DNA of 64,000 nt from DASSJT01 sp963715025 (GTDB taxonomy: Bacteria > Actinomycetota > Actinomycetes > Actinomycetales > Dermatophilaceae): NCBI GenBank assembly GCA_963715025.1, contig CAVQQQ010000009.1:1116001-1180000 (forward strand), read 5' to 3'. The translations under genes were made by a program, and so were the position numbers. Under the pieces are notes generated by a model, which worked only from the letters and a program-made list of their open reading frames with translations, was not told the DNA's origin and made no database searches. Positions within the stretch are counted from its first letter, which is position 1. Every line of letters begins with the position of its first letter. Of this stretch, positions 63,898-64,000 are shown one piece after another.

Positions 63898-64000
63898 TCA
63901 GCTGTTGAGCGTGCGGTCGAAGAGCATGCGCAGGTCCTCGCTCAGCGCCGGCTCGGGGATCTGTACGTCGACGCCCACCTCCAGGCACTGCACGCCGTAG
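63898..64000 (-). CDS. C-terminal end of an unidentified gene, cut by window edge
   Basis: The minus-strand frame is open from the window edge to TGA at 63898-63900 and ends GVDVQIPEPALSEDLRMLFD plus RTLNS. About 33 residues are too few for identification. Upstream of gyrB one would expect dciA or recF, but the sequence does not match either clearly. Confidence 0.4.
   Translation of the reverse strand, partial: YGVQCLEVGVDVQIPEPALSEDLRMLFDRTLNS

Overview
High-GC actinobacterial chromosome segment around the gyrBA locus. Gene order (gyrB-gyrA-DUF3566-tRNA-Ile at the right; fhaA-fhaB-pstP-rodA-pbpA-pknB, DUF881/class E sortase, crgA, rhomboid and cyclophilin at the left) is the usual origin-proximal core of Actinobacteria. 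GTG starts, GTGA/ATGA overlaps and the gene complement fit Micrococcales; Intrasporangiaceae (Janibacter/Knoellia/Terrabacter type) is my inference, not proven.

Layout. 0-3 kb: end of an arylamine N-acetyltransferase gene, a DUF3048 protein, two small genes and tRNA-Leu(CAG). 3.1-10.7 kb: the Ser/Thr phosphorylation and elongation operon, with two FHA readers, the PP2C phosphatase, the RodA polymerase, a class B PBP and the PASTA kinase; pknA is missing. 10.7-15.1 kb: glutamine amidotransferase, sortase, DUF881, CrgA, rhomboid and cyclophilin. 15.4-36.9 kb: lineage-specific genes, including a frameshifted ECF sigma factor fused to its own anti-sigma and extracellular parts, a trypco2 plus trypsin/NTPase/TPR pair resembling predicted conflict systems, a deletion-fused carotenoid-type pseudogene behind a TetR operator, a two-component system and a large LuxR-ATPase regulator.

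36.9-49.3 kb: an island-like stretch ending at tRNA-Ala(TGC). It holds an FAD oxidoreductase/OsmC/AhpD-like/methyltransferase operon, an ArsM-like methyltransferase, a cysteine desulfurase, an arginase-like gene, a SigG-like sigma factor and an MFS carrier, mixed with decayed genes (cupin, GerW, Vsr, monooxygenase) and an IS481-type remnant. A heptamer, GGCATAC/GTATGCC, that recurs through the rest of the window was not found here, which supports foreign origin.

49.4-64 kb: tRNA-Ala, DLW-39, a secreted beta-propeller protein, a NatAB-like ABC exporter, an SPFH/ribbon-helix-helix operon enclosed by 139-bp direct repeats, an M23 peptidase, a hairpin-rich gene desert, tRNA-Ile, DUF3566, gyrA and gyrB. 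tRNA-Ile and tRNA-Ala, usually adjacent in relatives, are about 8 kb apart here. All calls come from reading the sequence; no database search was run.
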